From NCBI RefSeq assembly GCF_900091585.1, contig NZ_FMHT01000003.1, forward strand, positions 4,145,501-4,209,500: a stretch of DNA of 64,000 bases, given 5' to 3'. The translations under genes were made by a program, and so were the position numbers. The DNA comes from Micromonospora nigra (GTDB taxonomy: Bacteria > Actinomycetota > Actinomycetes > Mycobacteriales > Micromonosporaceae). Under the pieces are notes generated by a model. The model worked only from the letters and a program-made list of their open reading frames with translations, did no database searches and had not been told where the DNA came from. Shown here one piece after another: positions 34,971 to 42,066 of this stretch (position 1 is its first letter; every line of letters begins with the position of its first letter).

Positions 34971-35699
34971 TCAGGCCGGCGTCCACTGCTGCGTGGCGGC
35001 GCCGGTGCAGGCGGCCTGGCGGATCTTGTCGCCGTCCTCCGTGCCGCCGTCCTCGGGCTGGGCGCACCGGCCGCTGTGCGCGGCGACCAGCAGCACCGCG
35101 CCGGAACCGGCGGGGGTGAGCCGCCACTGCTGGTTGGTTTCGCCGTGGCAGCCGAACTGCTGGACCTTCGCGCCGTCGTCGCCGCTGCGGCCCTCCACGT
35201 CGAGGCAGTGCCCGTGCGCGGCGTTGGTGAGGGTCACCGTGTCCGCGCCGTGCGGGTTGACGACCCACTGCTGCTCCGGCCCGCCGGTGCAGCCGGCCAG
35301 CACGGCCTCGGCCTTCTCGCCGTCGCCGTCGACGCCGAGACACAGGCCGGAGGCCACGGCGCGGAACACCCGGGGCCCGGTGAGCTGGGTGGGTGCGCTG
35401 CTGCTGGGGGCGGCGGTGGGGGTCGGCGAGGGCTCCTCAACAGTGGGGGACGGCTCCTGGGCGGCGGTGGCGGCCGGGGTGGGCGTCAGGGCGGCTGTCG
35501 GGGTCGCCGGCCCGTCACCGCCGCCGAGCACCCCGGTGGCGAAGAAGACCCCGAGGAGTACGCCGACCAGCCCGATCGCCAGCGCCCCGCGCATCAGCGG
35601 GTCCCGCGGCAGGCGGGGACGCGGCGGGCGGGGGCGCGGCGGGGGGTGGCCGCCGTACGTGGTGCCGCCGGGGCCGGGACGGGCATCGGAGACCGACAT
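34971..35699 (-). CDS. Membrane-anchored ricin-type beta-trefoil lectin-domain protein
   Basis: The 242-aa protein has a Pro-rich cytoplasmic head, one membrane helix (ALAIGLVGVLLGVFFATGVLG, about residues 38-58), a Thr/Pro/Ser/Ala stalk, and a C-terminal ricin B-type trefoil (about 110-242). Its three QxW-type repeats are EQQWVV, NQQWRL and TQQWTP, each with paired cysteines. It probably binds carbohydrate at the cell surface. No hydrolase domain is attached. ATG 35699 is chosen because the longer frame would place charged, low-complexity sequence before the head. Confidence 0.85.
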   Translation of the reverse strand: MSVSDARPGPGGTTYGGHPPPRPRPPRPRLPRDPLMRGALAIGLVGVLLGVFFATGVLGGGDGPATPTAALTPTPAATAAQEPSPTVEEPSPTPTAAPSSSAPTQLTGPRVFRAVASGLCLGVDGDGEKAEAVLAGCTGGPEQQWVVNPHGADTVTLTNAAHGHCLDVEGRSGDDGAKVQQFGCHGETNQQWRLTPAGSGAVLLVAAHSGRCAQPEDGGTEDGDKIRQAACTGAATQQWTPA

Positions 35700-35837
35700 G
35701 CCCGCATCCTCACCCACCGCGCCCGTCGACGACCAGCCCGCCCCCGGCGCGGGTGACGCAGTAGACGGGCGGGCGACGCGCGGAAGCCACCCGTGAGCGT
35801 CCCCCCACCGTCCGCTATCCGTGCGTAAAGTGACCTC

Positions 35838-37238
35838 ATGCGCGCGGTGCGTGTAGATCGTTCGTCGGTGGACCACGACGGGGCGGTGGCCCGACTACGC
35901 CGTTCATATGCGGCGGTGCCGCCGGGGCAGCCCGTCCGGCTGGCCAAGCGCACCTCGAACCTGTTCCGGCCGCGCAACGCCCCCCGGGCGCCGGGGCTGG
36001 ACGTGTCCGGGCTGACCGGGGTGCTCAGCGTCGACCCGGCCAGCCGCACGGCCGACGTGCAGGGCATGTGCACCTACGAGAACCTGGTCGACGCGACCCT
36101 GCCGCACGGGCTGATGCCGCTGGTGGTGCCCCAGCTCCGCACGATCACGCTGGGCGGGGCCGTCACCGGCCTGGGCATCGAGTCGACGTCGTTCCGCAAC
36201 GGGCTGCCACACGAGTCGGTCACCGAGCTGGACGTGCTGACCGGGGCCGGTGAGATCGTCACGGCCCGCCCCGACGGGCCGCACGCCGACCTGTTCGCGG
36301 CCTTCCCGAACTCGCTGGGCAGCCTCGGCTACGCCACCCGACTGCGCATCGAGCTGCAACCGGTGCGCCGGTTCGTGGCCCTGCGCAACGTGCGGTTCCG
36401 CCGGTTGGCGGAGCTGACCGACGCGGTCGCGCAGATCGCGGCAACCCGGTCGTACGCGGGCACGCCGGTCGACGCGATGGACGGGGTGATGTTCAGCCCC
36501 GGCGAGGCGTACCTGGTGCTGGGCACCTTCACCGACGACGCGCCGGCGGCGTCCGACTACACCGGCCGGGAGATCTACTACCGCTCCCTGCGCCGGCGCA
36601 CCCACGACACGTTGACCACCCACGACTACCTGTGGCGGTGGGACACGGACTGGTTCTGGTGCTCGGCCGCGTTCGGTGCGCAGCATCCGGTGCTCCGCCG
36701 GATCTGGCCGGCCCGGTGGCGGCGCAGCGACGTCTACCACCGCATCGTGCGGCTGGAGCACCGGCACGGCGTGGCCGCCCGGATCGACCGCTGGCGGGGG
36801 CAGCCGGCCCGCGAGCGGGTGGTGCAGGACGTGGAGATACCGCTGGAGCGGACGGCGGAGTTCCTGCGCTGGTTCGCCGGCACGGTGCAGATGACCCCGG
36901 TGTGGCTGTGCCCGCTGCGGCTGCGCGAGCCGACCGGCCCGGGCTCGGCGCGGGGCTGGCCGCTGTATCCGCTCCGGCCGGGGCAGGACTACGTCAACAT
37001 CGGGTTCTGGGGCAGCGTGCCCATCACCGGGGGCGCCGCCGACGGCGACGTCAACCGGGAGATCGAGCGCGCGGTGTCGGAGGCGGGCGGCCACAAGTCG
37101 CTGTACTCCGACGCGTACTACGACCGGGATTCCTTCGACCGGCTCTACGGCGGTGCCGCCTGGCGGGCGGCGCGGGACCGCTACGACCCGGAGGGCCGGC
37201 TGACCGGACTGTACGAGAAGGCGGTGGCACGAGCATGA
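35838..37238 (+). CDS. FAD-binding oxidoreductase, TmsA/BfaA-like (10-methylene fatty acyl reductase)
   Basis: In actinobacteria an FAD-linked protein next to a CFA-synthase-like methyltransferase makes 10-methyl branched fatty acids; the flavoprotein reduces the 10-methylene intermediate. The 466-aa protein has an FAD_binding_4 domain: VRLAKRTSNLFRPR, then TLGGAVTGLGIESTSFRNG and ELDVLTGAGEIVTA. The C-terminal half is rich in Trp/Arg (DHCR24-like). Its stop overlaps the methyltransferase start (ATGA at 37235-37238), so the pair is coupled. The assignment rests on gene pairing as well as sequence. Confidence 0.8.
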   Translation: MRAVRVDRSSVDHDGAVARLRRSYAAVPPGQPVRLAKRTSNLFRPRNAPRAPGLDVSGLTGVLSVDPASRTADVQGMCTYENLVDATLPHGLMPLVVPQLRTITLGGAVTGLGIESTSFRNGLPHESVTELDVLTGAGEIVTARPDGPHADLFAAFPNSLGSLGYATRLRIELQPVRRFVALRNVRFRRLAELTDAVAQIAATRSYAGTPVDAMDGVMFSPGEAYLVLGTFTDDAPAASDYTGREIYYRSLRRRTHDTLTTHDYLWRWDTDWFWCSAAFGAQHPVLRRIWPARWRRSDVYHRIVRLEHRHGVAARIDRWRGQPARERVVQDVEIPLERTAEFLRWFAGTVQMTPVWLCPLRLREPTGPGSARGWPLYPLRPGQDYVNIGFWGSVPITGGAADGDVNREIERAVSEAGGHKSLYSDAYYDRDSFDRLYGGAAWRAARDRYDPEGRLTGLYEKAVARA

Positions 37239-38581
37239 GCCTGACCGATCGGGACCGGGGAGCGGCGAGCAGCCCCGCGCCGCCGCCGGGCGGTGGCCGG
37301 CAGGGTCGGCCCCGGGTGGCCGACGTCGTCCGGGCGTTGACGGCCGGGCCGCTCCCGGTGCGGGTCACCGGGTACGACGGCAGCGCAGTCGGCCCGGCCG
37401 ACGCCGGGATCACCCTGTCGATCCGATCCGAGCGGGGCCTGTCGTACCTGCTCACCGCCCCGGGCGACCTGGGGATGGCGCGGGCGTACGTCAGCGGCGA
37501 CCTGGCGCTGGACGGGGTGCACCCGGGCGACCCGTACGAGGCGCTGCGCATCCTCAAGGACGAACTGCGGGTGCGTACCCCGGCCGTCGCCGAGGTCGTG
37601 CACCTGGTGCGGGGGTTGGGCTGGGAGCGGCTGCTGCCGCCGCCGGTGCCGCCGCAGGAGGCGCTGCCCCGCTGGCGGCGGGTGATGAACGGGCTGCGGC
37701 ACTCGCGCGCCCGGGACAGCACGGCGATCTCCCACCACTACGACGTGTCGAACGCCTTCTACGAGAGGGTGCTCGGCGAGTCGATGACCTACACCTGCGC
37801 GGTCTTCCACCGCCCTACCGACACGCTGGAACAGGCGCAGACGGCCAAGTACGAACTGGTGGCGCAGAAGCTGGCGCTGAGGCCGGGGATGCGGCTGCTC
37901 GACGTGGGCTGCGGCTGGGGCGGCATGGTCCGGCACGCGGCCCGGGAGTACGGCGTGCAGGCGCTGGGGGTCACCCTGTCGGGGGCGCAGGCGCGGTGGG
38001 CGCGGGCCGCGATCGAGCGGGAGGGGTTGACCGGGCTGGCCGAGGTGCGACACCTGGACTACCGGGACGCCCCGCGGGAACAGTTCGACGCGGTCTCGTC
38101 GATCGGGCTGACCGAGCACATCGGGGTGCGCAACTATCCGGCGTACTTCGGTTTCCTGCGCGACCGGCTGCGGCCCGGCGGGCGACTGTTGAACCACTGC
38201 ATCACCCGGGCCGACAACCGGGCGCCGCACCGGTCCGGGGCGTTCATCGACCGGTACGTCTTCCCGGACGGGGAACTGGCCGGGCCTGGCCGGCTGATCA
38301 GCGAGATCCACGACGTGGGTCTGGAGGTGCAGCACGAGGAGAACCTGCGCCGGCACTACGCGCTGACGCTGGCCGGCTGGTGCCGCAACCTGGTCGCGAA
38401 CTGGGACGCCTGCCTGTCGGAGGTGGGGCCGGGCACGGCCCGGGTGTGGGGGCTGTACATGGCGGGGTCGCGGTTGGCGTTCGAGCGCAACGCCATCCAG
38501 CTGCACCAGGTGCTCGCCACGCGCACCGGGCCGGACGGGTCGCACGACACCTATCCGCTGCGCCCCGACTGGCTGCCCTGA
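37235..38581 (+). CDS. Cyclopropane-fatty-acyl-phospholipid synthase family methyltransferase, TmsB/BfaB/UfaA1-like
   Basis: This SAM-dependent enzyme methylates the double bond of membrane phospholipid acyl chains. The 448-aa protein has the CFA-synthase core: SHHYDVSNAFYERVLGESMT, SAM site LLDVGCGWGG, SSIGLTEHIGVRNY (active-site Glu and His), NHCITRADNR (conserved Cys) and FIDRYVFPDGEL. A roughly 150-residue N-terminal domain precedes it. With the upstream flavoprotein the product is expected to be a 10-methyl (tuberculostearic-type) fatty acid rather than a cyclopropane. Its 3' end overlaps the convergent lipase gene by 31 nt. Confidence 0.88.
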   Translation: MSLTDRDRGAASSPAPPPGGGRQGRPRVADVVRALTAGPLPVRVTGYDGSAVGPADAGITLSIRSERGLSYLLTAPGDLGMARAYVSGDLALDGVHPGDPYEALRILKDELRVRTPAVAEVVHLVRGLGWERLLPPPVPPQEALPRWRRVMNGLRHSRARDSTAISHHYDVSNAFYERVLGESMTYTCAVFHRPTDTLEQAQTAKYELVAQKLALRPGMRLLDVGCGWGGMVRHAAREYGVQALGVTLSGAQARWARAAIEREGLTGLAEVRHLDYRDAPREQFDAVSSIGLTEHIGVRNYPAYFGFLRDRLRPGGRLLNHCITRADNRAPHRSGAFIDRYVFPDGELAGPGRLISEIHDVGLEVQHEENLRRHYALTLAGWCRNLVANWDACLSEVGPGTARVWGLYMAGSRLAFERNAIQLHQVLATRTGPDGSHDTYPLRPDWLP

Positions 38582-39696
38582 CCTTCTGCCCTGCCCTGAC
38601 CCTCCGCCGGCCCGGGTCCGTGCAGCTCCATCATCCGGCGACGTGCCTCGACGGCCGCCGGATGGTGGGGGACGAGCACCACCACCGCCTCCCCGAACGC
38701 GACCCAGGCGCCCAGGTGTCGGTACCGCCACAGGGTCGTGAGCACACCGACGAGGTCGGGGCGGGCGGCGGAGTTGCGTGGCAGGTGCGGCGCGACCCGG
38801 TCCGGGAGCAGGCCGATCAGGAGTTGCCGGAAGTCCGGGGTGACCATCCCGGGCACGTCGAGCAGCAGGTCCACCAGTGCCTGGTACTCCTCGCTGGTGG
38901 GTTCGCCGTCGGGCATCCGGGGAGCCGGGACCGCACCGTCGGCCCGGCGGGTTCCGCCTGTGTGGTCTGTTCCGCCGGCCCGGCTTGTTGTGTCCCGTCG
39001 CCCGTCGTCCGGGTGGTGGTCGACGTCGAGCAACGCCCGTCGCAGCACCACGTAGGAGCGGTGCCGGTGCGAGTCCGGCCGGATGATCGAGGAGTGGTCG
39101 CCCGGGAGCACCTCGGCGTGGGGAAAGACGCTGCGCGCCGAGGCGGGCGGGACCACGCCGTCGCTCTCGCCCGCGTACGCGTCGATGCGCAGGTGGTTGC
39201 CGGGCGCGTGGACGATCCGGTTGAGCACCAGCCGCTGGGCGTCGACCACGGCGGCGTGCAGTGGGCGCAGCTCCGCCTCCTGGGGGTTGCGCCGGAGCAT
39301 GGTCCGCCGCAGCCCCAACGCCAGGTCCGAGCCGGCGTTGGGGCAGGCGTACATGACCACCCGACGGATCCGCCCGAGGAGGGCGTCGTCACCGTCGGCG
39401 AGCATCCGGGCCAGGGATCGTTGGACGACCAGCCCGCCCTGGCTGTGGGTCACCAGCACCAGCCGGGTGGCGTCGGCCAGGTCGTGGGTGAGGAAGGTCC
39501 GTAGGCTGTCGGCGGCATCGTCGATGCGCGGAATCCGGCGTGTCGGTTTCGGGGAATAGAGCGGCGATTCGTACGCGAACGTGTGGACGACGACACCGCT
39601 GAGCGCGTCGTCGTCGGCCAGGAGGTCGACGAATTGCGACCAGACGCTCGGCGAGGACAGAAATCCGTGCACGAAGACCACGACTGTTCCGGCCAC
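38551..39696 (-). CDS. Alpha/beta hydrolase (lipase-like) with C-terminal effector-associated domain
   Basis: The 381-aa protein has an N-terminal lipase-type hydrolase: oxyanion segment VVFVHGF, nucleophile Ser85 in VTHSQGG, an acidic residue in GESDGVVPP and His in PGDHSSI. After a Thr/Gly/Arg-rich linker it ends in a helical domain (about residues 268-352: YQALVDLLLDVPGMVTPDFR, HLPRNSAARPDLVGVLTTLW) of the EAD2-like kind, which couples effectors to NTP-dependent conflict systems. GTG 39696 is leaderless (TAGCGT 6 nt upstream). The VMAP-C protein at 47168 has a similar N-terminal domain, so this is a candidate effector of that system. Substrate unknown. Confidence 0.75.
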   Translation of the reverse strand: MAGTVVVFVHGFLSSPSVWSQFVDLLADDDALSGVVVHTFAYESPLYSPKPTRRIPRIDDAADSLRTFLTHDLADATRLVLVTHSQGGLVVQRSLARMLADGDDALLGRIRRVVMYACPNAGSDLALGLRRTMLRRNPQEAELRPLHAAVVDAQRLVLNRIVHAPGNHLRIDAYAGESDGVVPPASARSVFPHAEVLPGDHSSIIRPDSHRHRSYVVLRRALLDVDHHPDDGRRDTTSRAGGTDHTGGTRRADGAVPAPRMPDGEPTSEEYQALVDLLLDVPGMVTPDFRQLLIGLLPDRVAPHLPRNSAARPDLVGVLTTLWRYRHLGAWVAFGEAVVVLVPHHPAAVEARRRMMELHGPGPAEGQGRAEGQGSQSGRSG

Positions 39697-39891
39697 GCCG
39701 CCACGCTAGCACCGGCCGGCGAACCTCCGGCCCGTCGCGCGACCCGCCCGGCGACCACCTACGTCCTGGAAACGCCGGAATGCTGTCAGGTTTTTGACCA
39801 TACACCGTGGACCACCGCCTGAGTGTGCCGGCGAAGGACCCTGATGTCGTTTTCCGGGGTCGCCGTGCAGCGGATCGAGGCGTCGGGCGTG

Positions 39892-39897
39892 GATAAT
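39892..39897 (+). promoter_or_regulatory. -10 box of precursor-peptide gene
   Basis: GATAAT ends 8 nt before GTG 39906. No Shine-Dalgarno is present, so the mRNA is probably leaderless. The rest of 39697-39905 holds no gene on either strand that I can support. Confidence 0.55.
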
Positions 39898-39905
39898 GGT
39901 AAGTC

Positions 39906-40085
39906 GTGAATCAACCGTTCGCTGTCGAGGTCGACTCGGAACTCGTCGACCTCGCTGATGTGTCCCTCGACCGTCTGGTCGACTACGACCAGGAGATTCT
40001 CGGCCCTGTCATGCGGCGTCTCCTCCGCCGCGTCGAGGATCCCGAAAGCATCACCAGTGGCTACAATCCCCAGCGACTCGACTGA
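39906..40085 (+). CDS. Candidate RiPP precursor peptide, FxSxx-COOH-like leader
   Basis: A 59-aa acidic peptide too short for routine detection. The leader-like part LVDLADVSLDRLVDYDQEIL followed by GPVMRRLLRRVEDPES closely follows the leader pattern of FxSxx-COOH precursors (DL-x-V-x-L-x-x-L ... LRRLL), as I remember it. The C-terminus is ITSGYNPQRLD rather than FxSxx, offering Tyr, Asn, Asp, Ser and Thr as sites for side-chain modification. The HExxH gene starts 28 nt downstream on the same strand. I infer that it is the substrate of that enzyme; no experiment or search has been done. Confidence 0.7.
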   Translation: MNQPFAVEVDSELVDLADVSLDRLVDYDQEILGPVMRRLLRRVEDPESITSGYNPQRLD

Positions 40086-40112
40086 CGGATGCCGGCCGTC
40101 CTTGGAGGAGTA

Positions 40113-41975
40113 GTGACCGCTCAGAGGTTGGCGGCGGAACCGGTCGGTCGGCCCGCCCGGCATCGCCTCGATCGTCGCCAGTTCGCGGCCCTCGCCACCG
40201 GCGCGGGCGACGAGCAGACGATCACCGAACTGCTCGCGGCGGAGTGCAGCTGGCGCAAGGTGCAGCTCCGCGCCGTCCTGGACGCCGTCCGGTCGGTGCC
40301 CGACGCCGCCGGTCCGCTGCCGCCGGTCGTCGACGCGTGGCGGCTGCTCGTCGCCGCGCAGGACCGCGACCGCGACACCGTCGACAGGTTGGTCCTGCAT
40401 CCCCAGGTGGGCACCTGGGCGGGATACACGTTGCGCCGGATGCGCGGCACGACCGCCACCTCGCAGGGGCCGCTGTGGGTCGACCTGGGCTACCTGCACG
40501 CACTGGCGGCGGCGGCGGGTGTACGTACCGGCCTGGACTTCACCATGCGGGTGCCGGTGCGGGACGGCTTCGCCGTGCTGCCCACGCTGGGCGGCGCAAG
40601 AGTGCCGGCGGCGGGGCGATGGGACGAGGCGGAGGTACGCGGTCGCGACGGCCGGGCGACGATCACCGTGGCGGGCACGACGGTCGAGTTCGACGCCGCC
40701 GGAACCGGCGGTGCGGGTTGGGTGCCGCTGCCCACGGTGCGCGCGACCGCGGGCGGGCACACCCTGGAGGTCACCCTCGACTTCGTCGACCCGTACCGCA
40801 ATCTCCGCACGCCGACCCCGCCGCATCTGGACATCGCCGACGACGTGCAACGCTGGCAGGCGTTGTTCGAACAGGCGTGGGCGTTGCTGGTGCGGGTCTG
40901 CCCCGAGATGGCGGTGCCGATCGCCCACGGGCTCACCTCGGTGGTGCCGCAGCCGGCGGCGGAGCGCTTCCGCACCATGAGCGCGTCGGCGGGTGACGCC
41001 TTCGGCAGCATGATCATGTCCGAACCGGAGGACGCCCCGGAACTGGCCGTCACCCTGGTGCACGAGTTCCAGCACATCAAACTCGGCGGCCTGCTGCACC
41101 TGGCTCCGGTCACCGACGGCGAACCACCGCACCGGCTGTACGCGCCGTGGCGGGACGACCCCCGGCCGCTCGGCGGCCTGATCCAGGGGGTGTACGCCTT
41201 CGTCGGCATCACCGCCTTCTGGCGTGCCTACCGGGAGGTGGCCGCCGGGGCCGGTGCGGCTCTGGCGCACTTCGAGTTCGCCCGTTGGCGGGAGCAGGTC
41301 TGGGCGACCCTGGAGATGGTGCGCGGCCTGCCACAGCTCACCGACGTCGGACGGCACCTGGTGGACGGGTTGACCAGCCGCGTTGCCGACTGGCAGGACG
41401 AGCCCGTTCCGGCAGCCGCCCTGGCGGCGGCCCGGGGCGCGTTGGCCGACCACCGGGCCCGGTGGCGGATCCACCACCTGCGTCCGGCGGCCGAACTGGT
41501 CACGGAGCTGGCCGCGGCCTGGCCCACCGAGCACCGGCCGCCGGCCGTGGGTTCGCCCGCGCCAGCCGTGGTGCCGGACGACTCGGCCCGCCGCCTCGAC
41601 GTGCGGGCCGTGCTCGAACTGTGGCGGCTCACCGACAGGGCGGGCTTCGACGAGTTGCACGCCGATCCGGCGGCGGTGGGTGACCGGGTCTCCGGTGCGT
41701 GCCCGGCCGACCTGGCCCTCGCGGCCGGAGACCACGCCCGCGCCGAGGAGCTCTACCTCACGGAGCTGGCCGACGACCCGGCGTCGCCCACGGCATGGGC
41801 CGGGCTGGCGGCCACCGCCGCCGTGCGGCGTCCGGGACCCGGTGCCGATGCGCTGCGGGACCGGCCGGAACTGGTGCGGGCCGTGTACCGCGCGGTGCGG
41901 GAGCGGCCGGGCCGGATCCCGCCCGATCCGTTCGAGATGGCGGCCTGGCTGGGTTCCGCTCCGGTCACCACCTGA
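40113..41975 (+). CDS. HExxH-motif protein, putative aKG-dependent peptide beta-hydroxylase
   Basis: The 620-aa protein carries His317-Glu-Phe-Gln-His321 in LVHEFQHIKLGGLLHL, the hallmark of the HEXXH motif domain family (TIGR04267) that accompanies FxSxx-COOH peptides. NCBI now names it aKG-HExxH-type peptide beta-hydroxylase, so it is thought to hydroxylate peptide side chains rather than cleave bonds. About 300 mostly helical residues precede the motif; after it come a further helical region and a TPR-like segment (LALAAGDHARAEELYLTEL). In many clusters this domain is fused or next to a radical-SAM enzyme; here it stands alone. GTG 40113 follows GGAGGAG at 40104-40110. Confidence 0.8.
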   Translation: MTAQRLAAEPVGRPARHRLDRRQFAALATGAGDEQTITELLAAECSWRKVQLRAVLDAVRSVPDAAGPLPPVVDAWRLLVAAQDRDRDTVDRLVLHPQVGTWAGYTLRRMRGTTATSQGPLWVDLGYLHALAAAAGVRTGLDFTMRVPVRDGFAVLPTLGGARVPAAGRWDEAEVRGRDGRATITVAGTTVEFDAAGTGGAGWVPLPTVRATAGGHTLEVTLDFVDPYRNLRTPTPPHLDIADDVQRWQALFEQAWALLVRVCPEMAVPIAHGLTSVVPQPAAERFRTMSASAGDAFGSMIMSEPEDAPELAVTLVHEFQHIKLGGLLHLAPVTDGEPPHRLYAPWRDDPRPLGGLIQGVYAFVGITAFWRAYREVAAGAGAALAHFEFARWREQVWATLEMVRGLPQLTDVGRHLVDGLTSRVADWQDEPVPAAALAAARGALADHRARWRIHHLRPAAELVTELAAAWPTEHRPPAVGSPAPAVVPDDSARRLDVRAVLELWRLTDRAGFDELHADPAAVGDRVSGACPADLALAAGDHARAEELYLTELADDPASPTAWAGLAATAAVRRPGPGADALRDRPELVRAVYRAVRERPGRIPPDPFEMAAWLGSAPVTT

Positions 41976-42023
41976 CGGCGGCCGGTGTCACCCAGCCGGG
42001 CACCCCGGCGGACCGACGCCGGG

Positions 42024-42060
42024 GTCCACCGCCGCGCCGGGGGTGGGCGCGGCGGTGGAC
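42024..42060. terminator. Bidirectional terminator between convergent genes
   Basis: A perfect 15-bp stem (42024-42038 with 42046-42060) with a 7-nt loop separates the HExxH gene from the convergent NB-ARC gene, whose stop is at 42067. Confidence 0.85.
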
Positions 42061-42066
42061 GGCTCC

